Origin: Dactylorhiza incarnata
Taxonomy: Eukaryota; Streptophyta; Magnoliopsida; Asparagales; Orchidaceae
Direction of reading: 5' to 3'
Assembly (NCBI GenBank): GCA_033032865.1
Contig: JAWHQI010000618.1
Coordinates: 124,001 to 188,000, forward strand
Length of the DNA stretch: 64,000 nucleotides
How positions within the stretch are numbered: position 1 is the stretch's first letter; each line of letters opens with the position of its first letter. This document shows positions 30,801-39,922 of the stretch, one piece after another. A program made the position numbers and the translations under genes. The notes under the pieces were generated by a model that saw only the letters and a program-made list of their open reading frames with translations, searched no databases and was not told the DNA's origin.

Positions 30801-32774
30801 GTCAACCCAGTACCTTCAATTGTCTTCCTTGCAAACCGAAGGTACAGAACTACAGAAGGGCTGAAACTCGGTCGAATTAGGCCCCCGCCAGCATTTCTTT
30901 AACCAGACGCTTGATTTCATTCTTTTGGATATGGCCGTGATGTTATCGGCAAGTCGGAATCGCCTCAGCCCTTGGGACAAGGGAAATGTTGTGATCGGTG
31001 GTTAATGAGGAGGGGAGCTTTGTGTGGCCGAAAAAACTGAAGAAAAAGCATCCAGAATGCACTGCATCTGGGGCGAATTAGAGCCGTGCTGGGGATCTGC
31101 TCGACGACGAGCCAAAGTAGGGCAGAGAAGTCCACGACATCTGTATTTCGGATAGCCCGAAAGGACATGTCAGTCTGGGTCAGAGAGGCGTCGTCATGCG
31201 ACGCCTACGGTTGTCCTACATGTGCAAGTGTCATCTTCATGTGTGCCCAATTGACATTTATATCCCCGAGTATGCTACCATGTGACGCACAAGATGGCGT
31301 CGATACCCCCAAGATCGAAGGCATAAAATTTGTTGCCCTATGGCTCGGGCTAACAAGGAGATGCAATGTTATACAAAGGCCTTCAGTGGTTCATCAGTAA
31401 CCGTCGCCGAGGCACACCATATAGTAGGGGAATTAGTGACTGGAATGCCCAACTGATCTACCAACATCTGGGAAATAAAGTTGTGGCTCGCACTATTGCC
31501 AATCATCACCGCAATAGGAATATCGTGTATCCTCCCTTGTAGCATCATTGTCTGCAACCCTAAAATGTTACCCACTGGAAAACACGGTGAATCCAAGTGG
31601 TGAAGGCTACACGTGGGAGTCTTGAAATAGGTCGCCTCATCGATCTGGAGAGCCTCAAAGTCTGCTATGGTGATTTGCTCCTCATCATCTCCAATAATAG
31701 CTTATAACTCTTTCATAAGGCAGTCATAGTTCAAAGTATAAGTTTGTTTACAACGAAAACACGGTCCCTTGCTCCCGAGGTCGCTACTCCTAGTTGGAGA
31801 GACATAGGATGAGTGGATTGTGGCCACGTCAGGTGGAAAAGGTGGCTTGGAATGTAAGTGAGGTGGATCAAAGTTTTGTTAGTCGGGAGGAGGTAGTTTA
31901 GTGGCAGGCAGAGTGGGGAAGGGTGGCCGGTTACCAACGGTAGATGGGTTGGCGACGGGGTGGTAGTAGTAGAGAGCCTCAAATCGACTTCAATGAGATG
32001 GGCCATGTTCATGGCATCTATAACGGTACAAGGATGATGAGTGTGAGGCCGGGAGAGGATGTAAGGAAGGAGTCCTTTTATGAAAACCCCAAATAATAAT
32101 CGGGGCCAATGAACTCGTCCATGTAAGCATCCAAGGAGCCAGTCCTATGGACGACGCAAAGGCGTTCCACCGCGGTGCCCAAGTAGCAAACGTCATATCG
32201 CTAAATAAGCTTTTGCTTCATATCGCACCTCCACCTACAAGCAATTGATTTTAGGTTATATGTTTGTGTTCCAACATGATATTAGAGTAGATTAAGCACA
32301 ATAACACGCCCTACATCACTCAATTAAAAAAATCACATGCTAGAAATCACAGATCCTATATGTGAGAGGGAATGCGTTGAAAATATAATCTTATCTTTGG
32401 AAACTCATGCAGCTTTATGCATTTAACATGGATCATGGACTCCTCCACCTACAACCATTGTTGAATGCATATGTTCTAACATGACATCTGAGCATGAGTT
32501 TCTCAAGGTGTCATTAAATAGTTTAGGGTTTTAGATGCATGCATATGAGCATCCATCTTATGCCACATGCAAGTATCCATAAAATTCATTTTAATTGTAT
32601 ATATATATATATGTATTTATTGATTGATTTATTTATAATGGATGTAAATGGTGCAGGCCTTTAATTGAGAACGGGAAGAACCCTCAAAAATATATCAGAT
32701 ATACCCCGGAGGATCTGGAGCGAATGCTCGGTGAATTCTTCGAGGGAAAGATCTGGAATGAACCTAAACGCTGA
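12490..32774 (+). CDS. EXO70A1: Exocyst subunit EXO70A1, last five exons (partial at 5' end)
   Basis: EXO70 is a subunit of the exocyst, the plasma-membrane complex that tethers secretory vesicles. Joined exons 12490-12693, 12772-12871, 29080-29189, 29278-29424 and 32657-32774 form one open frame matching the C-terminal third of plant EXO70A1. Landmarks are [80 protein letters not shown] and [19 protein letters not shown], ending NEPKR and TGA at 32772-32774. The loop between exons B and D is serine/glycine rich, as usual for this group. All visible splice sites are GT-AG and phases agree. The long introns hold nested retrotransposons. Preceding exons are missing, so either the upstream intron exceeds 12 kb or the 5' part lies elsewhere. 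The visible part looks functional. Confidence 0.95.
12939..13125 (-). repeat. 3' LTR of the minus-strand copia element
   Basis: 187 bp; on the + strand it starts tgtgataatttgaaatg and ends gaactttaaca. The polypurine tract is the complement of ccctctcaagc at 13126-13136. Confidence 0.85.
13131..15660 (-). pseudogene. Copia pol remnant: integrase, RT and RNase H
   Basis: Read on the minus strand from right to left. Integrase at 15500-15309 (LCKSFV-type zinc region, then the first catalytic block) is frameshifted. Integrase C-terminus at 15066-14821 shows [21 protein letters not shown] pieces lie at 14328-13617, with [12 protein letters not shown]. RNase H at 13424-13131 reads [20 protein letters not shown] and [10 protein letters not shown], then jumps to LTDIFTKL, so the block with the CDNKSA motif is deleted. 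Many stops and frameshifts rule out function. Confidence 0.88.
15717..16465. mobile_element. Non-autonomous hAT element (749 bp) with gtac-rich subterminal repeats
   Basis: An 8-bp target duplication gtgataag (15709-15716 and 16466-16473) flanks it. The ends are imperfect inverted repeats, ctaggaagcactggtac on the left and the complement ctatgaagcaccgatac on the right. Both subterminal regions are dense in tacgggtac and ggtaccg motifs. The duplicated copia segment at about 22899-22915 preserves the same site without insertion, which confirms the ends. The interior is AT-rich with no coding. Confidence 0.9.
16660..16968 (+). repeat. 5' LTR of the chromovirus
   Basis: 309 bp, from tgtaacgccccc to cccgaaca. 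It contains ggccggcc-rich palindromes and a TATA-like gtatatttatacc at about 16835. Confidence 0.92.
16985..21774 (+). pseudogene. Chromovirus gag-pol with chromodomain, disrupted
   Basis: Gag begins near 16997 ([19 protein letters not shown], coiled-coil) and loses frame before and at a G run (17505-17525). It resumes with [20 protein letters not shown] and the knuckle [14 protein letters not shown] at about 18270. Protease shows [14 protein letters not shown] near 18500. RT at 19118-19987 has FFDDILIYS, followed by RNase [14 protein letters not shown], a TAG at 19985-19987 and a TGA at 20168-20170. Integrase at 20171-21133 has HHCC (HEFHSS, CETCQ), MDFIDG, SDRDP and the TEVLN block; a frameshift follows near 21100. 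GPF/Y is at 21410-21440. The chromodomain [18 protein letters not shown] is in another frame at 21650-21766, running into the 3' LTR. Not functional as it stands. Confidence 0.93.
17505..17525. repeat. Poly(G) run of 21 inside gag
   Basis: The run lies in the glycine/proline-rich linker of the chromovirus Gag, and the frame differs on its two sides, consistent with slippage or misassembly at the homopolymer. Confidence 0.9.
21775..22069 (+). repeat. 3' LTR of the chromovirus
   Basis: 295 bp, from tgttacgccccc to ccctaata; the last dinucleotide is TA instead of CA. It is preceded by a purine-rich tract, gatggagaggagaa. Confidence 0.92.
22075..23553 (-). repeat. Internal tandem duplication of copia gag-knuckle to integrase
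   Basis: About 1 kb is present twice. Copy A is split: 15330-15716, 16474-16659 and 22075-22546. Copy B is 22547-23553 and is continuous. Shared content on the minus strand includes the Gag knuckle region ([12 protein letters not shown] in copy [13 protein letters not shown] in copy A), the linker, and integrase HHHTSF and [14 protein letters not shown] sequence. Copies differ at scattered bases. Confidence 0.9.
23570..24150 (-). pseudogene. Copia gag N-terminal remnant
   Basis: The minus-strand frame starting at 24149 reads [20 protein letters not shown] and then a [20 protein letters not shown] block typical of copia Gag near its N-terminus. The next frame (23877-23656) holds [18 protein letters not shown]. 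Frameshifts separate the blocks. It is the 5' coding part of the element bounded by LTRs 12939-13125 and 24976-25161. Confidence 0.8.
24160..24964 (-). repeat. Copia leader with 28-30 bp tandem repeats
   Basis: Between gag and the primer-binding site, units built on gggagttcgcaggcact and ggagctcggct repeat about seven times at 24455-24650, with more degenerate copies on both sides. No coding is apparent. Confidence 0.85.
24976..25161 (-). repeat. 5' LTR of the minus-strand copia element
   Basis: 186 bp, homologous to 12939-13125, ending atgagctttaaca on the + strand. The adjacent gctctgatacca at about 24964-24975 is the primer-binding site in reverse. Confidence 0.85.
25500..26182 (-). repeat. 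3' LTR of the truncated copia element
   Basis: 683 bp, TG to CA, diverged from 27807-28481 by many substitutions and small indels. Confidence 0.85.
26222..26300. repeat. 16-bp minisatellite
   Basis: Units tgcatgaagcattatc, tgcacgaagcattgta, tgcacgaagcaatgtc and tgcacgatgcattaac follow in tandem, with a partial fifth. It lies where the missing integrase-RT-RNase H region of this copia should be. Confidence 0.85.
26623..27660 (-). pseudogene. Copia gag and protease remnant
   Basis: From right to left, gag blocks read ITSAIRMC-like helices, then [18 protein letters not shown] and [20 protein letters not shown] sequence. The knuckle reads [14 protein letters not shown], with its last cysteine changed to tyrosine. 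The protease block reads [16 protein letters not shown], where the family has an aspartate-serine-glycine/alanine core. Frameshifts separate the blocks. Integrase, RT and RNase H are absent, so this copy could only move in trans. Confidence 0.87.
27807..28481 (-). repeat. 5' LTR of the truncated copia element
   Basis: 675 bp, homologous to 25500-26182. Confidence 0.85.
28698..29016 (+). mobile_element. Probable solo LTR (319 bp) 63 bp upstream of an EXO70A1 exon
   Basis: The ends TGTTGC and GCAACA are perfect 6-bp inverted repeats, as expected of LTR termini. A 4-bp direct repeat tgca flanks it (28694-28697 and 29017-29020). A TATA box ctataaaaatggg lies at about 28772, with a plausible R region after it. 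No second copy is in the window, so the call rests on these structural signs. Confidence 0.6.
29080..29424 (+). CDS. EXO70A1: EXO70A1 exons C (29080-29189) and D (29278-29424)
   Basis: Exon C follows tctctccag and reads [17 protein letters not shown] to SRANVKE plus two bases of an arginine codon, ending before donor gttgag at 29190. A tempting longer reading into gttgagaatcataag is rejected because only the gttgag donor keeps frame into [15 protein letters not shown]. Exon D starts after acatcag at 29278 and ends at 29424 in a glycine codon before gtaagt. Confidence 0.93.
29425..30107. other. EXO70A1 intron; possible LTR sequence
   Basis: AT-rich to about 29830, then a GC-richer stretch (ccttagctttaaggc, gagaggagagacgcgggg) that may be LTR of the neighbouring minus-strand gypsy relic. 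No matching second copy was found. Confidence 0.4.
30108..32230 (-). pseudogene. Ty3/gypsy chromovirus relic with internal deletion
   Basis: On the minus strand from right to left: a gag region at 32196-31700 ending in a knuckle [14 protein letters not shown]; protease at 31596-31369 with [17 protein letters not shown], where the catalytic aspartate position is lost; RT at about 31000-30540, with [37 protein letters not shown] and several frameshifts; then, directly, a chromodomain-like tail at 30370-30110 with [13 protein letters not shown] and [16 protein letters not shown]. RNase H and integrase are missing. No LTR pair was found. Confidence 0.85.
32231..32656 (+). other. Two degenerate LTR-end/PBS-like segments in the last EXO70A1 intron
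   Basis: cctccacctacaagcaattg to aacatgatattagagtag (32228-32300) and a second, weaker copy, ctccacctacaaccattg to aacatgacatctgagca (32438-32495), resemble an LTR 3' end followed by a primer-binding site of the tggtatcagagc type. Both are heavily decayed. Confidence 0.35.
32657..32774 (+). CDS. EXO70A1: EXO70A1 exon E, terminal
   Basis: After acceptor gtgcag the exon completes the split glycine codon and reads [20 protein letters not shown] to the stop TGA at 32772. The 3' UTR follows; an aataaa hexamer occurs at about 33412, but AT-rich signals nearer the stop are equally possible. Confidence 0.93.
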
Positions 32775-34522
32775 CTCTCATGCCTTCTCTTTTTTTTTTA
32801 TTCCACCGGCTTATATCTTTATTTATTTATATTTATATATATTAAAAATTTTATTTTTAATCTCTCCTTCTCATTCTCTCTCTTTATTTACATCTATAGG
32901 AGTAAAAATAATAATATATGTGTAAATATAAAATGAGACTCATCAACAAGACTTTTTTTTATATACATATTTATATATTATATATGCCAATGAAGTCTTC
33001 ACGCTGTATATGTCTGGTCTTCCGGTTATGTTCTTATTTCAAAAGCTGGAGACATTTCAGTGCGGTGCCTTGTATTTAATGAAGAACTGCTCGTAGCTGG
33101 GAGCCAGCTGAATTAAATTAAAGGAGAAAGCATCTGCTTAGATGCAATCTAATGCTATTATTGAATGCAAGGCCGAAAACACAGCTGCAGCTTGTCCATG
33201 TTTCTAGAAAGGAATTGAAGGAGAATCTCCGGCGATTGGCGAAGGGCGGAAATCCGAGGCCAAACAGGCGGCAAATTTTCTGCTGTTGGCATCTTCTTGG
33301 TTGTGATGATTCCTTCTGGGCGTCGGATTCCCGTGTAGCTTCAAGTTTGGTTGTGAAGTTCTGCCAATTGGAGCAACTTAGTGCTCTTGAGAATTTAAAG
33401 TACATGTGAGCAATAAAGAGTGCACTTGTAACTAGCAAACTTAATTAGCTCTCTCCCTTAGTCATAGGTGCAGCAACTTGGTGCTCCCTCGAGCTCAAAT
33501 CGGCAGCTACTCTATCATTCTCAAATGTGCAAGTTCCGCATTGCTCCCTCGCGGACTTTTTGCTGTCGCAGCTCACATCGTCGCTCTCGCGGCCTCCGCA
33601 TCATCGCTCCTGCTCAGCCTTTGCAACAAATGAACGCCCTGCCTCCGGTCAGCTGAACCACATCGCAATCTCAATGCCACACCATCGAGACTCCGATGAA
33701 ACCTCGGCCGAGGCCACCACCTCAGCAACAACCTTCATCTCAAGGTCTGTGTTTGCATGCATATATATGCATGTATATATGTTCATATATTCTGTGCGCC
33801 CTTCGCCACCTTTTCCGCAACCATTAATCGTTTTTTTTTTTCTTCTTCTTCTTCCATGGAGCACTCCTCCGGTACCTTCGCCTTCACAATACGGTCTCAC
33901 TTCCAAGCAGGTTTTCGATTCCAGCCCATATTAAATTTCGTTTCTCATTAGTTCTTGTCGTTTCTCATTGAGTTCTATGACTTCTGTGCGCCCTTCGCCA
34001 AGCAGGTTTTCGATTCCAGCCCATATTAAATTTCGTTTCTCATTGAGATGGGTTCTATATATGAGTTCGATCTCATTTCTCATTAGTTCTTATTGTCGAT
34101 CTGCTGGAACTTAACTATATTTTTGTTTCTATGGAGTATTAGGCTTTATATATTTTGAATGAAGAACTATAACTATGAGAGAAAAAAAGATATGAGACGG
34201 AAAATTTCTTTTAACATTTATGATAATAGGTGAGAATAGAATTTTTTCCACCACTATTCCAAAAAGAGCAGTCTTCATTATTTGGTTCTAGATTTCAGGA
34301 TGCTGATGTTGCCCTGATTAAGCTAGCAAATTGCCACACAAAAAACTTCTGTCGATTTGGGTTTCTTTTCATATTTGAACCACTTCAACTTTGATCTGTC
34401 TCCTGATCTTTATTTTTGATGGTAGTGAATGCTGGCACAGGTATTTAACAAGAAATAAATATTTCTTATATTTCTTTAAAAGCAACTTTATAGTTCAAAG
34501 TTTGTAATACCGCGCTAATGTG
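32775..34522. other. EXO70A1 3' UTR and downstream DNA; 47-bp direct repeat
   Basis: AT-rich 3' flank with ttttattt stretches to about 33120, then mixed composition. A 47-bp segment (33903-33949) recurs exactly or almost exactly at 33998-34044, and cttctgtgcgcccttcgcc also recurs nearby, a local duplication. Open frames at 33152-33934 show no domain. Confidence 0.5.
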
Positions 34523-34745
34523 GGATCCGGATCCTCTCCATTTCTGACAAAATGGCGGGGGATTCATTTCACCATCCAATGAATAAGATATGTCAGAGAA
34601 ATCTAGTGGTGGAGATTTTTTTTGATTAAAAATTTTATAAAAGGTTGAAAAATGGTGAACCCGTCCGATCAAAAAGCAGTTCATCTGGACCGTGAAATGA
34701 ATCCTCTCCATTTATGTTCGGCAGAAATGGAGAGGATCCTGATTT
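34523..34745. mobile_element. Mutator-like MITE (223 bp)
   Basis: The inverted ends contain ggatcctctccatttctg at 34529-34546 and its complement cagaaatggagaggatcc at 34722-34739. A 9-bp target duplication, gctaatgtg (34514-34522) and gctaaggtg (34746-34754), has one mismatch. Nine-base duplications are typical of Mutator-like elements. There is no coding. Confidence 0.8.
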
Positions 34746-34754
34746 GCTAAGGTG

Positions 34755-35104
34755 TTGCAACACATTATTCTACACACTCTCAACGCTCTCATTAACAGCT
34801 GCCGAACTCAATCTCAACTGTTGAGTTAGTGTGTCCACCTCTTTTGTCGAACACTAAGCTCCCATGTACACCTCGTCTCCATGTCCGCTTCTCGCACAAG
34901 CTTCGCGCGCCTTTGCTTCTCTCTTGCATAAACTGGAGGATGCCTATTTTTAGGTTTTTTGAACCTGTGGACAACAATCATATATTATACCAATCTTAAG
35001 CTTCAACTATTAACCTTTGCAGTGGCTTTGCTTTGAACTTTTAACGCTCCCCCTTAAACTCGGCAGCACATGCTGAATTTAATCTTGCGATTGTGAAACA
35101 TAAT
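34755..35104 (-). pseudogene. 3' end of a copia element (LTR part plus end of RNase H), left piece
   Basis: On the minus strand, a short coding tail and the polypurine tract aagggggagcg (complement at 35046-35056) precede LTR-like sequence to about 34760. The coding continuation is at 45939-47480, on the other side of a large insertion. Neither piece keeps the 5' half of the element. Confidence 0.6.
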
Positions 35105-35263
35105 TGTACAACTCTGGGTTCGTCGAAGGGGTGAGCTGGGACTCAGTGTAAGCAAATCATGCGGGCGAGACGAGTAAGTGCTTACGCCAGGCGAGCGAAA
35201 CGAGTGGGGGCTCGCCACCTAGCGGCGAGGCGAGTGAGGGTTCACGCATTGCGGCGAGCGGAC

Positions 35264-36033
35264 TGTGAAATATTTTGAAGTCGGAAGAACACGTCAACCA
35301 ACAGGAGAATAAGGACACCAAACGATGAACACAAGTATTCACAATTAATAACTCTGGCAGCTAGTTACAAACAAACACGGCTGAATACAAGTTGCATCCA
35401 ACTTGATTCACAACAACCAATAGTAGGAAAGGACTTGGGCACGGACAAGGTCCGCTTCTCCTCCGAAGCACACCGCGCTGGTGATACTCGCTCCGATACT
35501 CGCTCCTCGCTATCGAAGCTCGCTCCTCGCTACCGCCGGCGGTATCGCTAGTGCCGGGCGTTAGCTCTGCTACTCGCAAGCTCGCTGCTCGCACTCCAAG
35601 CTACTCGCGTACTCGCCACGCGCCGCTTCCTCCAATACTCGCTAGCGCGAGCGCTATTACTAGCGCCGGGTGCTATCCCTGAGTAGGTACTCGCACTCCC
35701 AGCTACTCGCAAGCTCGTTGCTCGCCGCTTCGCCTCTTGTCGCTACCCCGCGCGCTAGCACTAGCGCCGGCGGTATCTCCACTACTCGCTACTCGCTCAA
35801 GGGAGCTGGCCAAACTTACTCCAAGTCCGATGCTCGCCTGCCGAACTTACTCCAAGTTCGATGCTCGCCTGGTGGCGCTCTGGTATCTCTAACTCGCTCA
35901 AAGTTGATGATACTCGCCAGATCCAGAATCGATGCTCTTTAGGGGGGGTACCCCTCTATTTATAGGCAAAACAAGGGGGGTGGCGAGTAGGAGCTAGCGC
36001 TAGCGCCGGCGCTAGCTCACTTCAATTCCAACA
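35264..36033 (-). repeat. 3' LTR of the nested copia element
   Basis: 770 bp. Bases about 35470-35930 are dense in ctcgctactcgc-type short repeats and tagcgccggcg palindromes. The polypurine tract is the complement of ctcccccttgaag at 36034-36046. Confidence 0.93.
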
Positions 36034-37158
36034 CTCCCCCTTGAAGTGAGCTCTGGGAACAACTCCAAGCAACGAGCGAAGCCTCCGGAACGGCCCCGCA
36101 AATAGGGGCTTCGTGAATATATCTGCAAGGTTGTCTTCACTCCACACATGCTCCACAGCGATCAAGCCACCCAACACCTTCTCTCTGATGAAGTGATGCT
36201 CGATCTCAATGTACTTGGTTCTTACATGACAAACTGGATTGGTTACCAGTTTCAATGCACTCTCATTGTCCCCGCGAAGCACAGTAGGTCCGCTGACCTC
36301 CTCGTCCACATCCTCCACTAGTCTCCTTAGCCAGACACACTCCTGAGCTGCTAAGGACGACGCCTTGTACTCGGCCTCCGTGGTAGAAAGGGAAATAGAG
36401 TCCTGCTTCTTGCTACACCACGAGATAGCAGCTGCTCCACACAAGAACACGTAACCTGATGTCGACTTGCGATCATCAGCGTCACCTCCGTAATCTGCAT
36501 CCGTGTACTCGTGCAGCTTGAAGTCAGACTTCTCTTCATAGGACAACCCCATCTCAAGGGTGCCCTTCACGTACTTCAGTATCCCTTTGGCTGCCTCCAG
36601 ATGAGGCTTTCGCGGCTCCTGCATATACCGACTAACTCGGCCGACAGCAAAGGCGTTGTCCGGCCTCGTGATAGTCAGGTAGATAAGACTCCCCATCAGT
36701 GCCCGAAAGATCTTCGGATCAGGAAGAATCCTCCCTTCTTCCTTCCGAAGCTTTAGCCCAGCCTCCAGAGGAACGGAGCTGCTCTTCCCCTCCTTCATGC
36801 CGAATCTTTCGACGATCCTCTCGGCATAAGCCCTTTGGGAAACATACAACCCGTAGAGGGCCTTCTTCAGCTTGCAGACATGACGTGGCTTAGACTTGGA
36901 CACGTATCCAGGTGGTTGCACCATGAATATGTCCTTGTCTATCTCTCCGTACAGGAATGCATTCTTCACATCAAGCTGCCACAGCTTCCAACCTCGGCAC
37001 GCCGCCAGAGCGATGATCGTCCTCACCGACATCATCTTTGCGACAGGACTAAATGTCTCCTCGTAGTCCTCTCCGTAGGTTTGTGAGAAGCCCCGAGCGA
37101 CAAGCCTCGCCTTGTACCGCTCCACTTCTCCATCTGCTCTCTTCTTAACCTTGTACAC
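36022..37158 (-). pseudogene. Copia RT-RNase H with in-frame deletion of the RT catalytic core
   Basis: The 378-residue frame reads YKVKKRADGEVERYKARLV, WQLDVKNAFLYGEID and CKLKKALYGL, then passes at about 36846 directly into YVSQRAYAERIVERFGM. In copia elements roughly 80-100 residues, including the YVDD motif, lie between these blocks; here they are absent and the frame stays open. RNase H follows intact, with EYTDADYGGDADDRKSTSGY, LSTTEAEYKA, RGDNESALKLV and HHFIREKV, to ADIFTKPL. A frameshift near 37170-37195 separates this frame from the preceding pol frame. RT cannot be active. Confidence 0.92.
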
Positions 37159-37189
37159 TCATTTGCAGGTGACAGGTTTGATGCCCTCC

Positions 37190-37640
37190 ACCATGGGAAC
37201 CAGGTCTCATGTCTCATCTTCTCTAGGGCCTCCATCTCCTCGATCATGGCCGCGTCCCACTCCTTGATGCCAGCTGCATCCTCAAAGCAGGCAGGTTCTC
37301 TCTCATCGAGTGGTCCTGCGAAGAAGCAGGAAACCAAACTCACGAAGTTTCCCTCCTTATAGCGAGCAGGCGGGACAATGGTCCTCTTCGACCTCCTCAA
37401 GGCTTGGCCACTATCTACCACTCCGGTAGACTCCTCTGCTTGAGCTCCTCTCTGAGCTCCTCTCTGAACTCCTCCTGAAGTGGTGCTCTCCCTGCTTCTT
37501 GAGTTCGTAGCTCCCCCTGAGCCAGATGGCGATGGAGCACTTGGAGATAACTCCAACTCCACAGTAGGGTCCTCAGTGACCCACTCCTCTTCCCTGTTCG
37601 ATTCTCCACTCTCCGGCAGCTCCAGTGAAGAGACTCTCTA
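37190..37640 (-). pseudogene. Copia integrase-RT linker, frame interrupted
   Basis: Continues the integrase frame after an in-frame TAG at 37638-37640. It contains the serine/glutamate-rich linker, then RRSKRTIVPPARYKEGNFVS and KEWDAAMIEEMEALEK, the typical start of copia RT. A frameshift then moves the homology to the next frame. Confidence 0.85.
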
Positions 37641-38903
37641 GTATGAGACCAGTTCGTCAAACACAACGTCGCGCGAGACGACGAACTTGTGGGTCTGCGG
37701 ATCCATGCACTTCCACCCCTTCTTCCGCTCATCGTAGCCGATGAAGATACACTTCCTCGCTTTCGGCTCCAACTTGGTTCTCTGAGCGTCCGGGACGTGC
37801 ACGAAGCAGGTAGAACCGAACACCTTCATGTGACCCACATTGGGCTTCTCCCCGAACATGAGTTGGTGTGCAGACACCATCCTGTTAGGACTCAGAGGTA
37901 GCATGTTGATCACATGAGTAGCACACGCCATTCCCTCTGCCAATAAGGCCTTGGGAATGCTCTTGGCATGTAGCCAACTTCTGGTAGTCTCCACCAGATG
38001 GCGGATCTTCCTCTCTGCCACCCCATTATGCTGCGGGGTGTGAGCGCAGGAGAGCTCTCGCCGAATGTCGAACCTCCTGCAGAAAGAAGCAAACTCATTG
38101 GAGGTAAACTCCCCTCCATTGTCGCTTCTCAGCTTCTTCACTCTGCGGTCCAGCCTCCCTTCCACAAGCTCCTTCCACTCGAGGAACTTGTTGAAGACTT
38201 CTAATTTCTCTCTCAGAAAGTACACCCACGTATAGCGGGTGTAGTCATCCACCAGAACCAGCGCATACTTATTGCCTCCATAAGTAAGGGTGGCGCACGG
38301 CTCCATAACATCAGCATGTACGCACTCAAGAGGTGCCTTACACCTGGTCTCCGACTTGTCAAATGGAAGTCGATGTGACTTTCCATATTGGCATCCGTCG
38401 CACACATGGTCGTCGACGTAGGAAGAGAGATGAGGCATGCCACTCACTAGGCCCTTTGCCGCCATCATCTTCAACTTGTCCATCCCCACATGACCCAGCC
38501 TCTCATGCCAGATCACAGCGCTGTCGTTTGTCTTCAGCTTGTCCACATAGGCATTTGTAGACAGAACATACAAATCCTTCACCCTTCTCACGGTGAGCGT
38601 GACGTTAGCATCGACAGACGAAAGGTTTTTCAAGAACTTCACCTCCTTCGGTCCAAACATCACGTGGTATCCAGCATCCACGGCGTTAGCCACCGAGAAG
38701 AGGTTCTTCTTCATGCCAGGCACGTGATACACACTCTTCAGTGTCACTGGCTTCTCTCTACTCCCAAGGGACACCTTCCCTTCTCGCTCCACAGGATGTA
38801 CCGTATCATCCGCAGTGATGATAGCATCCGTTCCTTCATACGCTTCCAAGGAGTCGAACTTGGACATATCTCCTGTGAGATGATGCCCGCAACCGGAATC
38901 CAC
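37641..38903 (-). pseudogene. Copia protease and integrase
   Basis: The protease core DSGCGHHLTGDM is at the very start. Integrase has HERLGHVGMDKL and CDGCQYGKSHRL as HHCC. Its catalytic blocks are HADVMEPC, RSDNGGEF and HNGVAERKIRHL, so all three acidic residues are present here, unlike the element at 6036. The C-terminus has KVFGSTCFVHVPD and KCIFIGYDERKKGWKC. The frame is separated from gag by a one-base loss near 38905 and ends in a TAG. Confidence 0.92.
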
Positions 38904-38905
38904 TA

Positions 38906-39880
38906 TCAGTCGTTCTCGAGGTTGATGGAGGCTAAGACATTGACTGACGTTGCCGTCATCTCTGCCAGGAAATAATTGTCCCCCCTCTCACCGCCCTGGT
39001 GACCTCCACCTCTTCCTCCACCTCTCTGGTAATCTCCCTCCTTGTTAGCAGCATGACCGGCCTTTAGATTGGACCGGCAGTCCCTTGCCATGTGCCTGTA
39101 CTTCTTACAGGCAAAGCAAAGGGATCTCCCCTTCTCATCGCGCGCAGGGAGGAACTTCCCCGCATCTCCCTGAGAGGACGTTGAAGGTCCATCTCCGGAG
39201 TTCTTCTTTCTCTTGTCCCAGGATCTCCTCTTTCCTGAGAACAAAGCCTCACCATCTCCCCCTGAGATGGATACTCCCGCCATCTGCTTCGCCAAGCTCT
39301 CCTGTGACGATAGCAGGTTCTCTAGCTCCAGAAGGGAGGGTTGAGTAGCCCATCCTTGCACGGAAGTAACGAAGGGGACATACTCCCTCCTTAAGCCTCG
39401 GAGTATGTGTCGCTTCAACTTCGCCTCTGAGATTGGCTCTTCAGGATCCAAGGCTGAGATCTCCCCACATAGGTTCTTCACCTTAAGGAAGAAGGTGGAT
39501 ATCGCCATCTCGCCTTGAGTCGACTTTGCCAACTCATTCTCCAGGAATTGTAGCCGCGCCACATTCTTCTTGTTGAATAACCCATCGAGGGCTATCCAGA
39601 TCGCAGACGCTGACTTGCAACCAATGATGTGGTCGAACAAGTCAGGTGATATGGCTCTCTTCAAGGTGAACTCCGCCTTGGCGTTGGTCTTCCTCCAAGC
39701 TCTCACAGCTGGACCATTATCTCCGGCAGCTACAACTTCATCTTGCTCCCCACCACCAACAACCTCCCAGAGATCTTCTCCAAGAAGGTAGCTCTCCATA
39801 CAAGACATCCACTTCTTGTAGTTGGTTTGAGTAAGCAGCTCAATGCCAAGTCCCCTAGCATACCCTCCTCCGTCATCCAT
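38906..39880 (-). pseudogene. Copia gag
   Basis: The 324-residue frame starts MDDGGGYARGLGIELL, followed by NYKKWMSCMESYLLGEDLWE, the usual copia Gag N-terminal helix pattern. The knuckle CFACKKYRHMARDC is at about residue 270. It ends at ASINLEND, one base out of frame with protease; a single missing base explains the break. The gag itself is open. Confidence 0.92.
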
Positions 39881-39922
39881 CTTGGTTGCTTCGTCCTTGT
39901 TCTCACTATTCCTTTAATACCA

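Noticed and set aside
33152..33934. Several open frames downstream of EXO70A1
   Set aside because: Overlapping in all phases, no domain, and partly within a local DNA duplication.
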